A program made the position numbers and the translations under genes. This document shows positions 8,144-16,907 of a DNA stretch of 64,000 nucleotides, in pieces. Below the pieces are notes generated by a model. The model searched no databases and was not told the DNA's origin. It was given only the letters and a program-made list of their open reading frames with translations. The stretch is from Pseudoxanthomonas koreensis (GTDB taxonomy: Bacteria > Pseudomonadota > Gammaproteobacteria > Xanthomonadales > Xanthomonadaceae): NCBI RefSeq assembly GCF_010093225.1, contig NZ_PDWM01000002.1, positions 62,001 through 126,000 on the forward strand, given 5' to 3'. The first letter of the stretch is position 1. Each line of letters begins with the position of its first letter.

Positions 8144-8287
8144 ATGACCTCTTGCGTCGGCATCGAAGTGGACGAAGCCCTGGTCCTGGCCGCGGATACG
8201 CGCACCAGCGCCCCGCGCGACGACGTGCGCGTGCGCCGCAAGCTGCACGTACTTGCGTATCCCGCCGATCCGTCGGCGCGGCGATAG
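8144..8287 (+). pseudogene. N-terminal remnant of an Anbu/proteasome-type protease
   Basis: A 47-codon frame reads MTSCVGIEVDEALVLAADTR, then TSAPRDDVRVRRKLHV, and ends in an unrelated tail and TAG. The first 36 residues match the start of bacterial proteasome-type (Anbu) peptidases, which begin M-T-Y-C-V-G-I/A-x-x-x-D-E-G-L-V-x-A-S-D-S/T-R-T. A full protein has about 240 residues; the rest is absent and folK begins 10 nt later. This is most simply a deletion remnant. Expression as a micropeptide cannot be excluded. Confidence 0.7.
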
Positions 8288-8297
8288 CGTGGCATCC

Positions 8298-8810
8298 ATG
8301 GACGACACGGGGGATGCGGCGGCGCGGCCGGTGGTGGTGCTGCTCAGCCTGGGCAGCAACATCGAGCCGGAGCGGTACCTGCGCGCGGCGCTGGACGAAC
8401 TGCGGGCGCGCTTCGGCGAGGTGGCAGTGTCGCCGGCCTATCGCACCGCGGCGGTGGGTTTCGATGGCGCGCCCTTCGTCAACAACGCCGCCGCCATCCG
8501 CACCACGCTGCCGCTGGAGGGGCTGGAGGCCTGGCTGCACGCGCTGGAGGACCGCCACGGTCGTGACCGCAGCGGACCGCGGCTGTCGGACCGGACCCTG
8601 GACGTGGACGTGGTGTTCTACGGCGACCACGTCCTGCGCGAGGGCGAGCGCGTGCGCATCCCGCGTCCCGAGCTGAAGCACGCCTTCGTGCTCAAGCCGC
8701 TGGCCGACATTGCGCCGGACTTCGTCGATCCGCTGGACGGTCGCGCCCTGGGCGAACGCTGGCGCGCGCACCCGCAGTACGCCGACTCCTTCGAAGTGGT
8801 TCTGTTGTAG
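8298..8810 (+). CDS. folK: 2-amino-4-hydroxy-6-hydroxymethyldihydropteridine pyrophosphokinase
   Basis: 170-residue HPPK, which transfers pyrophosphate from ATP to 6-hydroxymethyl-dihydropterin, the step after FolB. LLSLGSNIEPERYL is the N-terminal motif. DRSGPRLSDRTLDVDVVFYGD carries the ATP/Mg-binding region, with the family's R-T-L-D-x-D form. RIPRPELKHAFVLKPLADIAPD completes it. The ATG at 8298 was chosen; a GTG 9 nt upstream is possible. The last codons TTG TAG belong to a dispersed repeat, so the repeat supplies the C-terminal Leu and the stop. Confidence 0.95.
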   Translation: MDDTGDAAARPVVVLLSLGSNIEPERYLRAALDELRARFGEVAVSPAYRTAAVGFDGAPFVNNAAAIRTTLPLEGLEAWLHALEDRHGRDRSGPRLSDRTLDVDVVFYGDHVLREGERVRIPRPELKHAFVLKPLADIAPDFVDPLDGRALGERWRAHPQYADSFEVVLL

Positions 8811-8942
8811 GAGCCCACTTCAGGGGGCGACCCGAGGCGGCTGGAACGCAGCCGCGTTCAACGGCAACCGCTCCGGAGGACTGCGCGTTGAGCGCAGCGC
8901 CTTCCGGCGGCATCGGGTCGCCCCCTGAAGTGGGCTCCTACA
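8806..8942. repeat. TGTAGGAGCCC inverted-repeat element, copy A
   Basis: A 137-bp element with near-perfect ~30-bp terminal inverted repeats that start TGTAGGAGCCCACTTCAGGG and end with its complement. It lies between convergent folK and the SDR gene. Related copies are at 11352-11485 and 57209-57346; interiors share GCTCCGGA but otherwise diverge. It looks like a non-autonomous MITE/REPIN-type repeat. Confidence 0.85.
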
Positions 8943-8958
8943 GGGAGCGAGGCGCGGG

Positions 8959-9720
8959 TCAGCGCGTGCGGCCGCCGTCGACGTGCAGGACCTGGCCGGT
9001 GACGTAGCCGGCGTCGGCCGACAGCAGCCACTGCACCGCCGCGGCGATGTCCTCCGGCGTGCCGGTGCGGCCCAGCGCGGTGGCGTCAAGGATCGCCTGT
9101 TGCGTGTCCCCGGATGGATTCTGTTCGGGCCACAGGATCGCGCCGGGCGCCACTGCATTCACCCGCACCCGCGGCGCCAGTTCCAGCGCCAGTGCGCGCG
9201 TCAGCGAGACCAGCGCGGCCTTGGTTGCCGAGTAGGGTGCGTGGTCCGCCAGCGGGCGCCCGGCGTAGACGTCGGCCAGGTTGACGATTGCGCCGCCGGT
9301 GGCGCGCAGGTGGGGTGCGGCGGCCTGGGCGAGGAAGAACGGCGCGCGCGCATTGGTCGCGAACAACTCGTCCCACTGCTGCGGCGTGACGGTGCCCAGC
9401 GGCGTGGGATGGAAGTTGGAGGCATTGTTCACCAGCGCATCGAGCCGGCCGAAGCGGCCGACCGTGGCGGCGACCAGTTCCGGCAGCCGGTCGAATTCGC
9501 GCAGGTCGGCCCGCAGCACCTGCACGCTGCCGGGCCGGGCCTGTTCGAGTTCGGCGGCCAAGTCCGCCATGTCCGTGGCCGAGTGCAGGTGGTGCAGCGC
9601 CAGGTCATGGCCGCTGGCATGCAGGCGGCGCGCGATCGCCGCGCCGATGCGGCGCGCGGCGCCGGTGACCAGGGCGACCGGGCGCGGGGTGGAGCGGGCG
9701 GGCGGGCGGTCCGGGGTCAT
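8959..9720 (-). CDS. Short-chain dehydrogenase, pteridine reductase-like (FolM type)
   Basis: 253-residue classical SDR. The NAD(P)-binding motif is VTGAARRIGAAIARRLH near the N-terminus, with Arg residues that favour NADPH. NNASNFHPTPLG is the NNAG-like strand, and YSATKAA supplies catalytic Tyr and Lys. The HHLHSATDMADLAAEL and NASNF-P-T-P features are typical of pteridine reductases, which reduce dihydropteridines and dihydrofolate. Its position beside folK and near folB supports a folate or pterin role. Start ATG 9720 is preferred to an upstream Met that would overlap the divergent gene's leader. Confidence 0.85.
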   Translation of the reverse strand: MTPDRPPARSTPRPVALVTGAARRIGAAIARRLHASGHDLALHHLHSATDMADLAAELEQARPGSVQVLRADLREFDRLPELVAATVGRFGRLDALVNNASNFHPTPLGTVTPQQWDELFATNARAPFFLAQAAAPHLRATGGAIVNLADVYAGRPLADHAPYSATKAALVSLTRALALELAPRVRVNAVAPGAILWPEQNPSGDTQQAILDATALGRTGTPEDIAAAVQWLLSADAGYVTGQVLHVDGGRTR

Positions 9721-9770
9721 GCGCGATCTCGCTCGGCTATGCTGGCCATTCTCCCCGCAGCAACACGCCA

Positions 9771-10961
9771 ATGCACGCCCACGCGGAACTGCCCACGCCC
9801 GGCCCCGACGCCCTCGCGCACAGCGCCACGCTGGACGCGCACATCCATGCGGTGATCGCCGCGGCCGGCGGCACCATCCCGTTCTCGCGCTTCATGGAGC
9901 TGTGCCTGTACGCGCCGGGCCTGGGCTATTACAGCGCCGGCAGCGCCAAGTTCGGCGGCGCAGGCGATTTCACCACCGCGCCGGAAACCGGACGCCTGTT
10001 CGCGGCCACCGTGGCCGGCGTGCTGGCCGAGGCGCTGCGCCAGCTTGGGCCGCAGGCGCGCGTGCTCGAGGTCGGCGGCGGCAGCGGCGCCTTCGCCGAA
10101 GTGGCGCTGAAGCGGCTGCTGCAGCTGGACGCGCTGCCCGACCGCTACGCGATCCTGGAGCCGAGCGCGGACCTGCGCGAGCGCCAGCGCGAGCACCTGG
10201 GGCGCACGCTCACCCCGCCGGTGTTCGAGCTGGTCGAATGGCTGGACCGGCCGTTCGAGGACGACTGGGACGGCGTGCTGTTCGCCAACGAAGTGGTCGA
10301 CGCGTTGCCGACGCCACGCTTCGCGATCCGCGGCGGCCAGGTGTTCGAGGAGCACGTGGCGCTGGACGGAAACAGCGGTTTCATCCGCGTCGACCGGCCG
10401 GCCGACGCGCTGCTGGCCGCGGCGGTGCGCCATGTCGAGCATTACCTGGGCACGCCGTTCGCCGACCACTACCGCTCCGAACTGCTGCCGCAGCTGCCGT
10501 ACTGGTTGCAGGCGGTGGCTGGCGGGCTGCGCTCGGGCGCGATGCTGCTGGTCGACTACGGCTATCCGCGCCGCGAGTACTACCTGCCCCAGCGCAGCGA
10601 CGGCACCCTGCGCGCGTTCTACCGCCAGCACATGCACGAGGACGTGCTGCGCTGGCCCGGACTGCAGGACATCACCGCGTCGGTGGATTTCACCGCGTTG
10701 GCCGAGGCGGGTACCGGCGCCGGTTTCGACCTGGCCGGCTACTGCAGCCAGGCCAGCTTCCTGCTCGGCAACGGCATCGACCGCCTGCTGGCCGAGGCCG
10801 AAGCGCGCACCGACGAGGCCGGCGTGCTGCGCCTGCGCCAGGAGCTCAAGCGCCTGACCCTGCCCGGGGAGATGGGCGAACGCTTCCAGGCCATGGCGTT
10901 CGCCCGCGACATCGACCTGGGCGCCGCGTTCCTGCTGGGCGACCTGGGCTGGCGCCTGTGA
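9771..10961 (+). CDS. SAM-dependent methyltransferase, MidA/NDUFAF7 family
   Basis: 396-residue protein of the DUF185 family; the mitochondrial homologue NDUFAF7 dimethylates an arginine of complex I subunit NDUFS2. The N-terminal FMELCLYAPGLGYYSAGSAKFGGAGDFTTAPE is diagnostic. VLEVGGGSGAFAEVALKRL is the SAM-binding loop, GVLFANEVVDALP the post-I motif, and LLVDYGYPRREYYLPQRSDGTLRAFYRQH a conserved C-terminal block. The bacterial target is not established. It is divergent from the SDR gene and overlaps the downstream VanZ-like gene by 4 nt. Confidence 0.88.
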   Translation: MHAHAELPTPGPDALAHSATLDAHIHAVIAAAGGTIPFSRFMELCLYAPGLGYYSAGSAKFGGAGDFTTAPETGRLFAATVAGVLAEALRQLGPQARVLEVGGGSGAFAEVALKRLLQLDALPDRYAILEPSADLRERQREHLGRTLTPPVFELVEWLDRPFEDDWDGVLFANEVVDALPTPRFAIRGGQVFEEHVALDGNSGFIRVDRPADALLAAAVRHVEHYLGTPFADHYRSELLPQLPYWLQAVAGGLRSGAMLLVDYGYPRREYYLPQRSDGTLRAFYRQHMHEDVLRWPGLQDITASVDFTALAEAGTGAGFDLAGYCSQASFLLGNGIDRLLAEAEARTDEAGVLRLRQELKRLTLPGEMGERFQAMAFARDIDLGAAFLLGDLGWRL

Positions 10962-11356
10962 GTGCCGTCGCGCACACCGGCGCGCTCAAGCCGCTGCGCA
11001 AGCCCTGGCTGTGGGCCGGATTGTGGTGGCTGGCGGTGGCGCTGGTGGTGGTGCTCAGCCTGGTGCCGCCGCCGCCGATGGAACTGCCGCGGCACGGCGA
11101 CAAGGTCGAGCACCTGCTCGCCTACGCTTTGCTCGCCGCGGCGGCGGTGCAGGTGTGGCGCCCGGGACGCCCGCTGCTGCTGGCAGGGTTGGGCCTGGTG
11201 TTGATGGGCGTGCTGCTCGAATTCGCGCAGGGCGCGCTGACCGCGACCCGCCAGGCCGATCCGGCCGATGCGCTGGCCAACACCTTGGGCGTGCTGCTCG
11301 GCCTGCTGACCGTACTCACCCCCTGGCGCGACCTGCTGCCACGCCGCCCCTTGTAG
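10958..11356 (+). CDS. VanZ-like family membrane protein
   Basis: 132-residue protein with four predicted membrane helices. DKVEHLLAYALLAAAAVQVW and LEFAQGALTATRQADPADALANTLGVLLG are the VanZ-like signature (H-x-x-x-Y and R-x-x-D-x-x-D-x-x-A-N-x-x-G). Function in this group is unknown; VanZ itself gives low-level teicoplanin resistance. It starts at GTG overlapping the methyltransferase stop in a GTGA junction, so translation is coupled. It ends TTG TAG within dispersed-repeat copy B, so the stop codon belongs to the repeat. Confidence 0.8.
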   Translation: MSAVAHTGALKPLRKPWLWAGLWWLAVALVVVLSLVPPPPMELPRHGDKVEHLLAYALLAAAAVQVWRPGRPLLLAGLGLVLMGVLLEFAQGALTATRQADPADALANTLGVLLGLLTVLTPWRDLLPRRPL

Positions 11357-11485
11357 GAGCCCACTTCAGGGGGCGACCCGACGCCGCCCGGCGCAGCGGT
11401 GTTCGACGCGGCAGCTCCGGAGAAGCCGCGTTGAACACGGCGCCTCCAGCGTGGACCGGGTCGCCCCCTGAAGTGGGCTCCTACA
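11352..11485. repeat. TGTAGGAGCCC inverted-repeat element, copy B
   Basis: 134 bp with terminal arms matching copy A (TGTAGGAGCCCACTTCAGGG and complement). The inversion extends one base further each side, as TTGTAG/CTACAA. It separates the convergent VanZ-like and hexosaminidase genes and supplies the TAG stop of the former. Confidence 0.85.
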
Positions 11486-11555
11486 AGGGGCGGGGGAAGA
11501 CAAAGGCGCGGACGCCGGGCTGGAGGGGTGTTCCCCGGCGTCCGCGAAACCGCAA

Positions 11556-13919
11556 TCAGCGCAGCTGCAGCGTGGCCCGGTCCAGCACCCACATCGCCGG
11601 GCGGGTGTCGCCGGTGAAGCGCAGGCACAGGTCGCGCCGGCCCGACACGTCTTCCGGCAGGTCCGCGACCAGTTCGACGAAGCCATCGTTGTCCGGCGCC
11701 GCCGGCAACGGCACGCTGGCGATGCGTTCGCCGCCGCAGCCGTCGGCATGGATGTCCAGTTCGCCGTGCGCCGAGCGCGCCGGTTCGAAGCGGCGCGCCG
11801 GTTCGTCGTGGGCGAGCTGGAAGTAGTACGGGATCCTGCCCGCGCGCACCTTCAGCGAGGCCACGCCGTCGAGGTCGGCGCCGTTCCATTGCCAGCAGGG
11901 ATAGAAGATCGTGGTGTTGAAGATCGCGCGTTCGCCGTCGGCCGGGCCGTCGTCCTCCAGCCGCAGCAGCAGGCGGCCGGCGTCCGGGCAGGTATCCAGT
12001 TGCTCGTCGCTGCGGCTGAGCAGCGAAGCGGCGTCGTACGCGTAGCTGCGCGGCGCGGCCAGCGCCTTGCCGCCGGCGTAGGCGGCGGCCTGCACCCACG
12101 CCGGCAGGGCGAGTTCCAGCGGTGCTTCGTACAGCGTCGAGGCCGCGGTCGGCGCGCTGCCGTCGGTGGTGTAGCGCACCTCGTAGCCCAGCGGGTTGGC
12201 CAGCGTCACCGTCGCCGTGCCGGCCTTGCGGTTCTCCGCGGCCACCGCGTCGACCTGGAACGGGGTCTGCGCATGGGCGATGCCGAAGCGGCGGTAACGC
12301 GCCAGCTGCGCCGGCAGGCGTTCGAGGAAGCCGGCGGAGTCCTTGCGCTCCTTCGGCGTCCAGCCGGGCTCGGCGACCGCGGCCAGGCGCGGGAACACGT
12401 TGTGCTGCAACCGTTCGAAGGTGCGGGTGTGTTCGGTCCACATGTTGGCCTGCAGGCCGAGGATGTGGTGCTGCCTGTCGGCTTCCAGTTCCGCTGGCAC
12501 CGGCTCGAATGCATACACCTGCTGCATCGGGATCGAAGCCGGGCGGCCCGGGGGTTCTTCGGGCGAAAGCGTCTGCAGGTAGTCCAGGTACAGGTCCGAC
12601 GAGGGCGTCATCACCACGTCGTGGCCGGCGCGCGCGGCCGCCAGGCCGCCGTCGGTGCCGCGCCACGACATCACGGTGGCCTCGGCCGGCAGCGGCCCCT
12701 CGAGGATCTCGTCCCAGCCGACCAGGCGCTTGCCGTGCGCGGCCAGGTGCTTCTCCAGGCGCGCGACGATGTGGCTCTGCATCTCCATCTCGGTCTTCGC
12801 GCCGACCTCGCGCATGCGTGCCTGCACCCGCGGCGAGGCTTCCCACTGGTCCTTGACCGCCTCGTCGCCGCCGATGTGGAAATAGGTGCCGGGGAACAGC
12901 GGGACCAGTTCGTCGATCACGTCCTCGAGGAACGCGATCGTGCTTTCCTCGGTGTTGAACAGGTTGGGGAACACGCCCCACTCGCTGGACGGCAGCAGCG
13001 GGCGATCGGTCGTGCCCAGTTCCGGGTACGCGGCGATCGCGGCGGTGGCGTGGCCGGGCTGGTTCAGTTCCGGGACCACGGTGATGTGCCGCGCCACCGC
13101 ATAGGCGACGATCTCGCGGACCTGGTCCTGGGTGTAGAAGCCGCAGTACTGGCGCGGCTTTCCGCTGGTCGGATCCACGCCGGCATCGCCCGAAGGAATG
13201 CGGCAGCCGCCGACTCCGGTGAGTTTCGGATAGCGCTTGATCTCCACCCGCCAGCCCTGGTCGTCGGTCAGGTGCCAGTGCAGGGTGTTGAGCTTGTGCA
13301 GGGCCATCGCATCGATGACCTGCTTGACCTCGTCCACGCTCCAGAAGTGGCGCGCAGGATCCATCATGAAGCCGCGCCACGGGAAGCGCGGCGCGTCCTC
13401 GATGCGCACTGCCGGCAGGGTGATCGCACCGCTGTCGTCGGCGGTCGCCAGCTGCAGCAGGGTCATGGCGCCGTAGAACAGGCCGGCGGCGTCGCCGGCG
13501 CTGACCCTGGCGCCTTCGGGCGTGACTTCGAGCAGGTACGACTCGGCACCGGCGGAGGCACGCGCCGGGTCGATCGCGAAGCGGATCGCGCCGTCCGCGT
13601 CGTCAGCGGCCGCTGACAGCGCCGGCGCGATGCCGAAGCCCTTGCCGAGCAGCGCGGCGAACTGTGCGGCCACCGTGCGTGCCGCTTCGTCTTCGGCCAG
13701 CAGTGGCGTAGTCGCGGTGAGCGCGAGCTGGCCGTTGCGCGGCTCGATGCTCGCCGGCAGGGGCAGCAGCGAAGGCGCGCGATGGGCCTGGTCCGGCGCT
13801 GCCGCGGTCGCGGCGGGAGCGGACGCTGCGCCGCGTTCGCCGGAACAGCCGGCCAGCGCGGCGGCCAGGACGGCCACGCACAGCAGTCGCGCGGAAACCG
13901 GGAAACGTGTCTGGTTCAT
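11556..13919 (-). CDS. nahA: Beta-N-acetylhexosaminidase, GH20, lipoprotein
   Basis: 787-residue periplasmic or envelope-anchored glycosidase releasing terminal GlcNAc from chito-oligosaccharides or glycans. A lipoprotein signal ends LAAALAGC near residue 24. A GH20b domain occupies roughly residues 50-170 and the catalytic TIM barrel follows. Seen there are FMMDPARHF, HWHLTDDQGWRVEIKRYP, and HIGGDEA at about residues 348-354 with the catalytic Asp-Glu pair. A C-terminal beta-rich region with CPDAGRLLLRLEDD ends the protein. It lies downstream of the TonB receptor on the same strand, completing the minus arm of the GlcNAc locus. The gene name follows Xanthomonas usage and is tentative. Confidence 0.93.
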   Translation of the reverse strand: MNQTRFPVSARLLCVAVLAAALAGCSGERGAASAPAATAAAPDQAHRAPSLLPLPASIEPRNGQLALTATTPLLAEDEAARTVAAQFAALLGKGFGIAPALSAAADDADGAIRFAIDPARASAGAESYLLEVTPEGARVSAGDAAGLFYGAMTLLQLATADDSGAITLPAVRIEDAPRFPWRGFMMDPARHFWSVDEVKQVIDAMALHKLNTLHWHLTDDQGWRVEIKRYPKLTGVGGCRIPSGDAGVDPTSGKPRQYCGFYTQDQVREIVAYAVARHITVVPELNQPGHATAAIAAYPELGTTDRPLLPSSEWGVFPNLFNTEESTIAFLEDVIDELVPLFPGTYFHIGGDEAVKDQWEASPRVQARMREVGAKTEMEMQSHIVARLEKHLAAHGKRLVGWDEILEGPLPAEATVMSWRGTDGGLAAARAGHDVVMTPSSDLYLDYLQTLSPEEPPGRPASIPMQQVYAFEPVPAELEADRQHHILGLQANMWTEHTRTFERLQHNVFPRLAAVAEPGWTPKERKDSAGFLERLPAQLARYRRFGIAHAQTPFQVDAVAAENRKAGTATVTLANPLGYEVRYTTDGSAPTAASTLYEAPLELALPAWVQAAAYAGGKALAAPRSYAYDAASLLSRSDEQLDTCPDAGRLLLRLEDDGPADGERAIFNTTIFYPCWQWNGADLDGVASLKVRAGRIPYYFQLAHDEPARRFEPARSAHGELDIHADGCGGERIASVPLPAAPDNDGFVELVADLPEDVSGRRDLCLRFTGDTRPAMWVLDRATLQLR

Positions 13920-13956
13920 GGAGACTCCGGAAATGCGGTAGCAGGGGCCTGAAACA

Positions 13957-13986
13957 CGGCGGGCCCGGATCGCTCCAGGCCCGCCG
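13957..13986 (-). terminator. Hairpin between TonB receptor and hexosaminidase genes
   Basis: CGGCGGGCC and GGCCCGCCG form a 9-bp GC stem with a 12-nt loop, followed on the minus strand by TGTTTC. It may attenuate read-through from the receptor gene into the hexosaminidase gene, or protect the 3' end. Confidence 0.45.
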
Positions 13987-14021
13987 GCGGGAATCCATTC
14001 CTGGCGTATGACGCGCTGCGG

Positions 14022-16781
14022 TCAGAACCGGAAGCGGAAGTTCATGTAGTACTGGCGTCCGTTCTCGTAGATCGAACGGGGCTGGTCGCGGTTGAGCGCG
14101 TAGTACTTCAGCTTCGGCTGGTTGAGGTTGAGGCCGTCCAGGGTGATCGACATCCAGTCGTTGACCTTGAAGCCCAGCGAGGCGTTCAGCACGTCGGTGT
14201 CGTCCTGGTAGAACGCGGTGGCGCGATCGAGGCCGCTGTAGAACGAGGAGCGGAACGTGTAGTTGATGCGGGCGTTGAAGCGCTCGTTCTCGAAGTAGCC
14301 GCCGATGTTGTAGGTGTTCTTTGAGGTGCCGACCAGGTCGCCGCCGTCGTCGTCCTCGGCGTCGGCGAAGGTGTAGTTGGCGTTGATGCCGAAGTACTCG
14401 CCGATCGGCTGCTCGTACGCCAGCTCCACGCCCTTGACCTTGCCGTTGGTGTTGACCGGAACGGTGAGCACGTAGTCGGCCATGTAGCCCTGCGGCGTGG
14501 TCGTGCTGTAGGTCATGAACTGGCGGGTCTCGTGGCCGTAGGCGACGTAGTTGTCCAGGTCCATGTAGAACAGGCTGGCGGCCAGCAGTGCGCGCGGGGC
14601 GAAGTACCACTCCAGCGAGGTGTCGAAGTTGGTGGAGATGATCGGTTCCAGGTCCGGGTTGCCGCCGGAACCGGAGCCGACGCCGCCATCGGTGGCCGGC
14701 GGGCTGAGCGAGATCGCACCGGCCAGGGCCGAATAGTCGGGCCTGGTCATGGTGCGCGAGGCGGCCACGCGGAACACCACGTCGTCGTTGACGTCGTACT
14801 TCAGGTTGGCGCTGGGCAGCAGGTCGTTGTAGGTGTGGTTGGTGACGACCGGCAGGTAGGGACCGAAGTCCGAACCGGTGATGGCGTCGGGACTGCCGGT
14901 ACCGGACACGTTGTTGCGTACGCTCAGGTCGGTGCGCACGAAGCGCAGGCCGGCATTGGCGTTCCAGCGGTCGCCGGTGAAATTGAGCTGCGCGTAGGCG
15001 GCGCTGTTCTTCTCCTCCAGGCCGTACAGGCCGGCCCAGTCGGTGCGGGTGGCCGGGTCGCGGGTGGCGTAGAGCGCGTTGTACTCGGCCAGCTGCTCGG
15101 GGGTGAAGTACCAGATGTCGCGCGGGAAGCTGCCGCCCAGACCGCTGCCGAAGTCGCCCGGGTAGTTCTGGTAGTCGGTCGGCAGGGTGGTCAGGTCGTA
15201 CGGCGAAGAGGCGCCGGGGGTGGCGCACGGCGGCCAGTAGGCCCAGGCGAACGGCGACCAGGTGCCGTCCGGATTGCGGCAGCCGGGGCCCTGCGCGGTC
15301 GCGGAGTTCGACTCGCGGCTGTGCTTGGCGTAGCGGGCGCCGAACTGCAGCGAGGAGACCACGCCGGAGTCGAAGAAGTACTCGCCGTCGATCTGGCCCC
15401 AGTCCTCCTTGTCCTCGACCTTCACGTCCTGGTAGCCGAAGATCCAGCCGAAATCCATCTCCGACAGGACCGGCGACGACGAGGTGCCGCCCAGGTGCCA
15501 GTCGGCTGCGCCGACGCCGTTGAGCTGCCAGCCGCCGCCCTGGCCGATGCCGGTCACCGCTTCATACACGTCCTGGGTCGGCGTGCGGCCGGTGCCGCGC
15601 GACGAACCCACCTGGCCCTTGAAGGTCAGGCTTTCGCTGGCGTTCCAGTCGGCGTCGAAGGTGACGTAGTTCGAATCGGCGCTGGAATCCGGGCGCGAGA
15701 TCATGTCGTAGATGCCGTAGAACGTCCCCGGCACCGGCGTGAAGTCGGCCTTGACCAGGGTGTTGTTGCGCACCACGTAACCCGCATCCGGCGCCTGGCC
15801 ATTGCCCTGGGCGAGGAACCGGGTCACCCACAGCATGTAGTTGCGGTTGTAGTTCTCTGCGTCCTGGTCGGAACTGAAGGCATTCAGCGACAGGGTCAGG
15901 TCATCGGTTGGCTTGGCCTGGATCTCGATCAGGCCACCGGTGCGCTTGCGCGTCTGCTCGAAGTAGGCCGAGCCGATCAGGGTCGGATACCACACGCCGG
16001 CCAGGTCCGGGTTGCTGGTCGCCACCGCGCTGCCCGCAGCGATCTGCTCGTAGCCCAGCAGTTCCTGGCCGTCGCGGCGCAGGCTGCGTTCCTCGGAGAA
16101 GGCCTGCACCAGGATGCCGAAGGTGTTGGCGTCGTTCTTCCAGTTGAGCAGGCCGCTGAACTGCGGCTCGGTGGTGCCCGGCAGGTCCGAATGCACCGCG
16201 CCGATGGACACTTCGCCGGTCAGGTTCTTCTCGAAGTCCAGCGGGTGCCGGGTGAGGATGTCCACCGAGCCGGCGACGCCGCCCTCGACCAGGCTGGCCT
16301 GCGAGGTCTTGTGCACCACGATCTGGTTGACCAGCTGCGAGGGCAGCAGGGTGTAGCTGACGCTGCGGCCGACGGTGCCGGTCTGGTTGAGCACGAACCA
16401 GTCGCCGGAGGCGATGTTGTGGCCGTTGAACAGGGTCTGGGTGAGGCTGGGGTTGGTGCCGCGCATGGACACGCGGTCGTTCTCGTCGAAGCCGCCCTCG
16501 TTGGCGCCGGCCGAACTGACGGTCACGCCGGGCACGCGCTGCAGCGAGTCGGCGATGTTCTTGTCGGGCATCTTGCCGATGTCCTCGGCGGTGACCACGT
16601 CGACATGGCTCTTCGCGTCGCGCTTGACGTCAAGCGACTTCTCCACGCTGCCGCGGATGCCGGTCACCTGCACGGTGTCCAGGTCGGTGGCGGTCTGCGC
16701 GGCCTCCTGCGCATGCACCTGCACGGCGAAGCCGAGGCAGGTCACGATCGCGGCGGACAGAACTGACTTGCGGTGGTTCAT
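14022..16781 (-). CDS. TonB-dependent receptor (GlcNAc/chito-oligosaccharide uptake)
   Basis: 919-residue outer-membrane receptor. The signal peptide is MNHRKSVLSAAIVTCLGFAVQVHA. The TonB-box region (DLDTVQVTGIRGSVEKSL) and plug domain (DVVTAEDIGKMPDKNIADSLQRVPGV) follow, then a long beta-barrel ending in Phe (NFRFRF). This start, at 16781 after a GGGAGAG site, gives a proper signal peptide; an upstream Met does not. Genes of this subfamily accompany NagP/NagQ/NagB-II/NagA in Xanthomonas, where they import GlcNAc oligomers. That substrate is inferred from context. A nine-G tract lies 40 nt before the start. Confidence 0.9.
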   Translation of the reverse strand: MNHRKSVLSAAIVTCLGFAVQVHAQEAAQTATDLDTVQVTGIRGSVEKSLDVKRDAKSHVDVVTAEDIGKMPDKNIADSLQRVPGVTVSSAGANEGGFDENDRVSMRGTNPSLTQTLFNGHNIASGDWFVLNQTGTVGRSVSYTLLPSQLVNQIVVHKTSQASLVEGGVAGSVDILTRHPLDFEKNLTGEVSIGAVHSDLPGTTEPQFSGLLNWKNDANTFGILVQAFSEERSLRRDGQELLGYEQIAAGSAVATSNPDLAGVWYPTLIGSAYFEQTRKRTGGLIEIQAKPTDDLTLSLNAFSSDQDAENYNRNYMLWVTRFLAQGNGQAPDAGYVVRNNTLVKADFTPVPGTFYGIYDMISRPDSSADSNYVTFDADWNASESLTFKGQVGSSRGTGRTPTQDVYEAVTGIGQGGGWQLNGVGAADWHLGGTSSSPVLSEMDFGWIFGYQDVKVEDKEDWGQIDGEYFFDSGVVSSLQFGARYAKHSRESNSATAQGPGCRNPDGTWSPFAWAYWPPCATPGASSPYDLTTLPTDYQNYPGDFGSGLGGSFPRDIWYFTPEQLAEYNALYATRDPATRTDWAGLYGLEEKNSAAYAQLNFTGDRWNANAGLRFVRTDLSVRNNVSGTGSPDAITGSDFGPYLPVVTNHTYNDLLPSANLKYDVNDDVVFRVAASRTMTRPDYSALAGAISLSPPATDGGVGSGSGGNPDLEPIISTNFDTSLEWYFAPRALLAASLFYMDLDNYVAYGHETRQFMTYSTTTPQGYMADYVLTVPVNTNGKVKGVELAYEQPIGEYFGINANYTFADAEDDDGGDLVGTSKNTYNIGGYFENERFNARINYTFRSSFYSGLDRATAFYQDDTDVLNASLGFKVNDWMSITLDGLNLNQPKLKYYALNRDQPRSIYENGRQYYMNFRFRF

Positions 16782-16821
16782 GATGTCTCTCCCATCATCG
16801 TTTTTGGTTGCCGCCGGAAGT

Positions 16822-16830
16822 CCCCCCCCC
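16822..16830 (-). repeat. Nine-base G homopolymer upstream of the TonB receptor
   Basis: Nine consecutive C on the plus strand (G on the coding strand) lie 40 nt before the receptor ATG, in its leader. It is a possible slippage site. Confidence 0.7.
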
Positions 16831-16907
16831 GGCGATGACTGCTGCATGTGGCACGGCGCCGAATCCTCCGTACGCACCACTCCTGGCCCTTCCTGGCGTC
16901 GTGCCGC

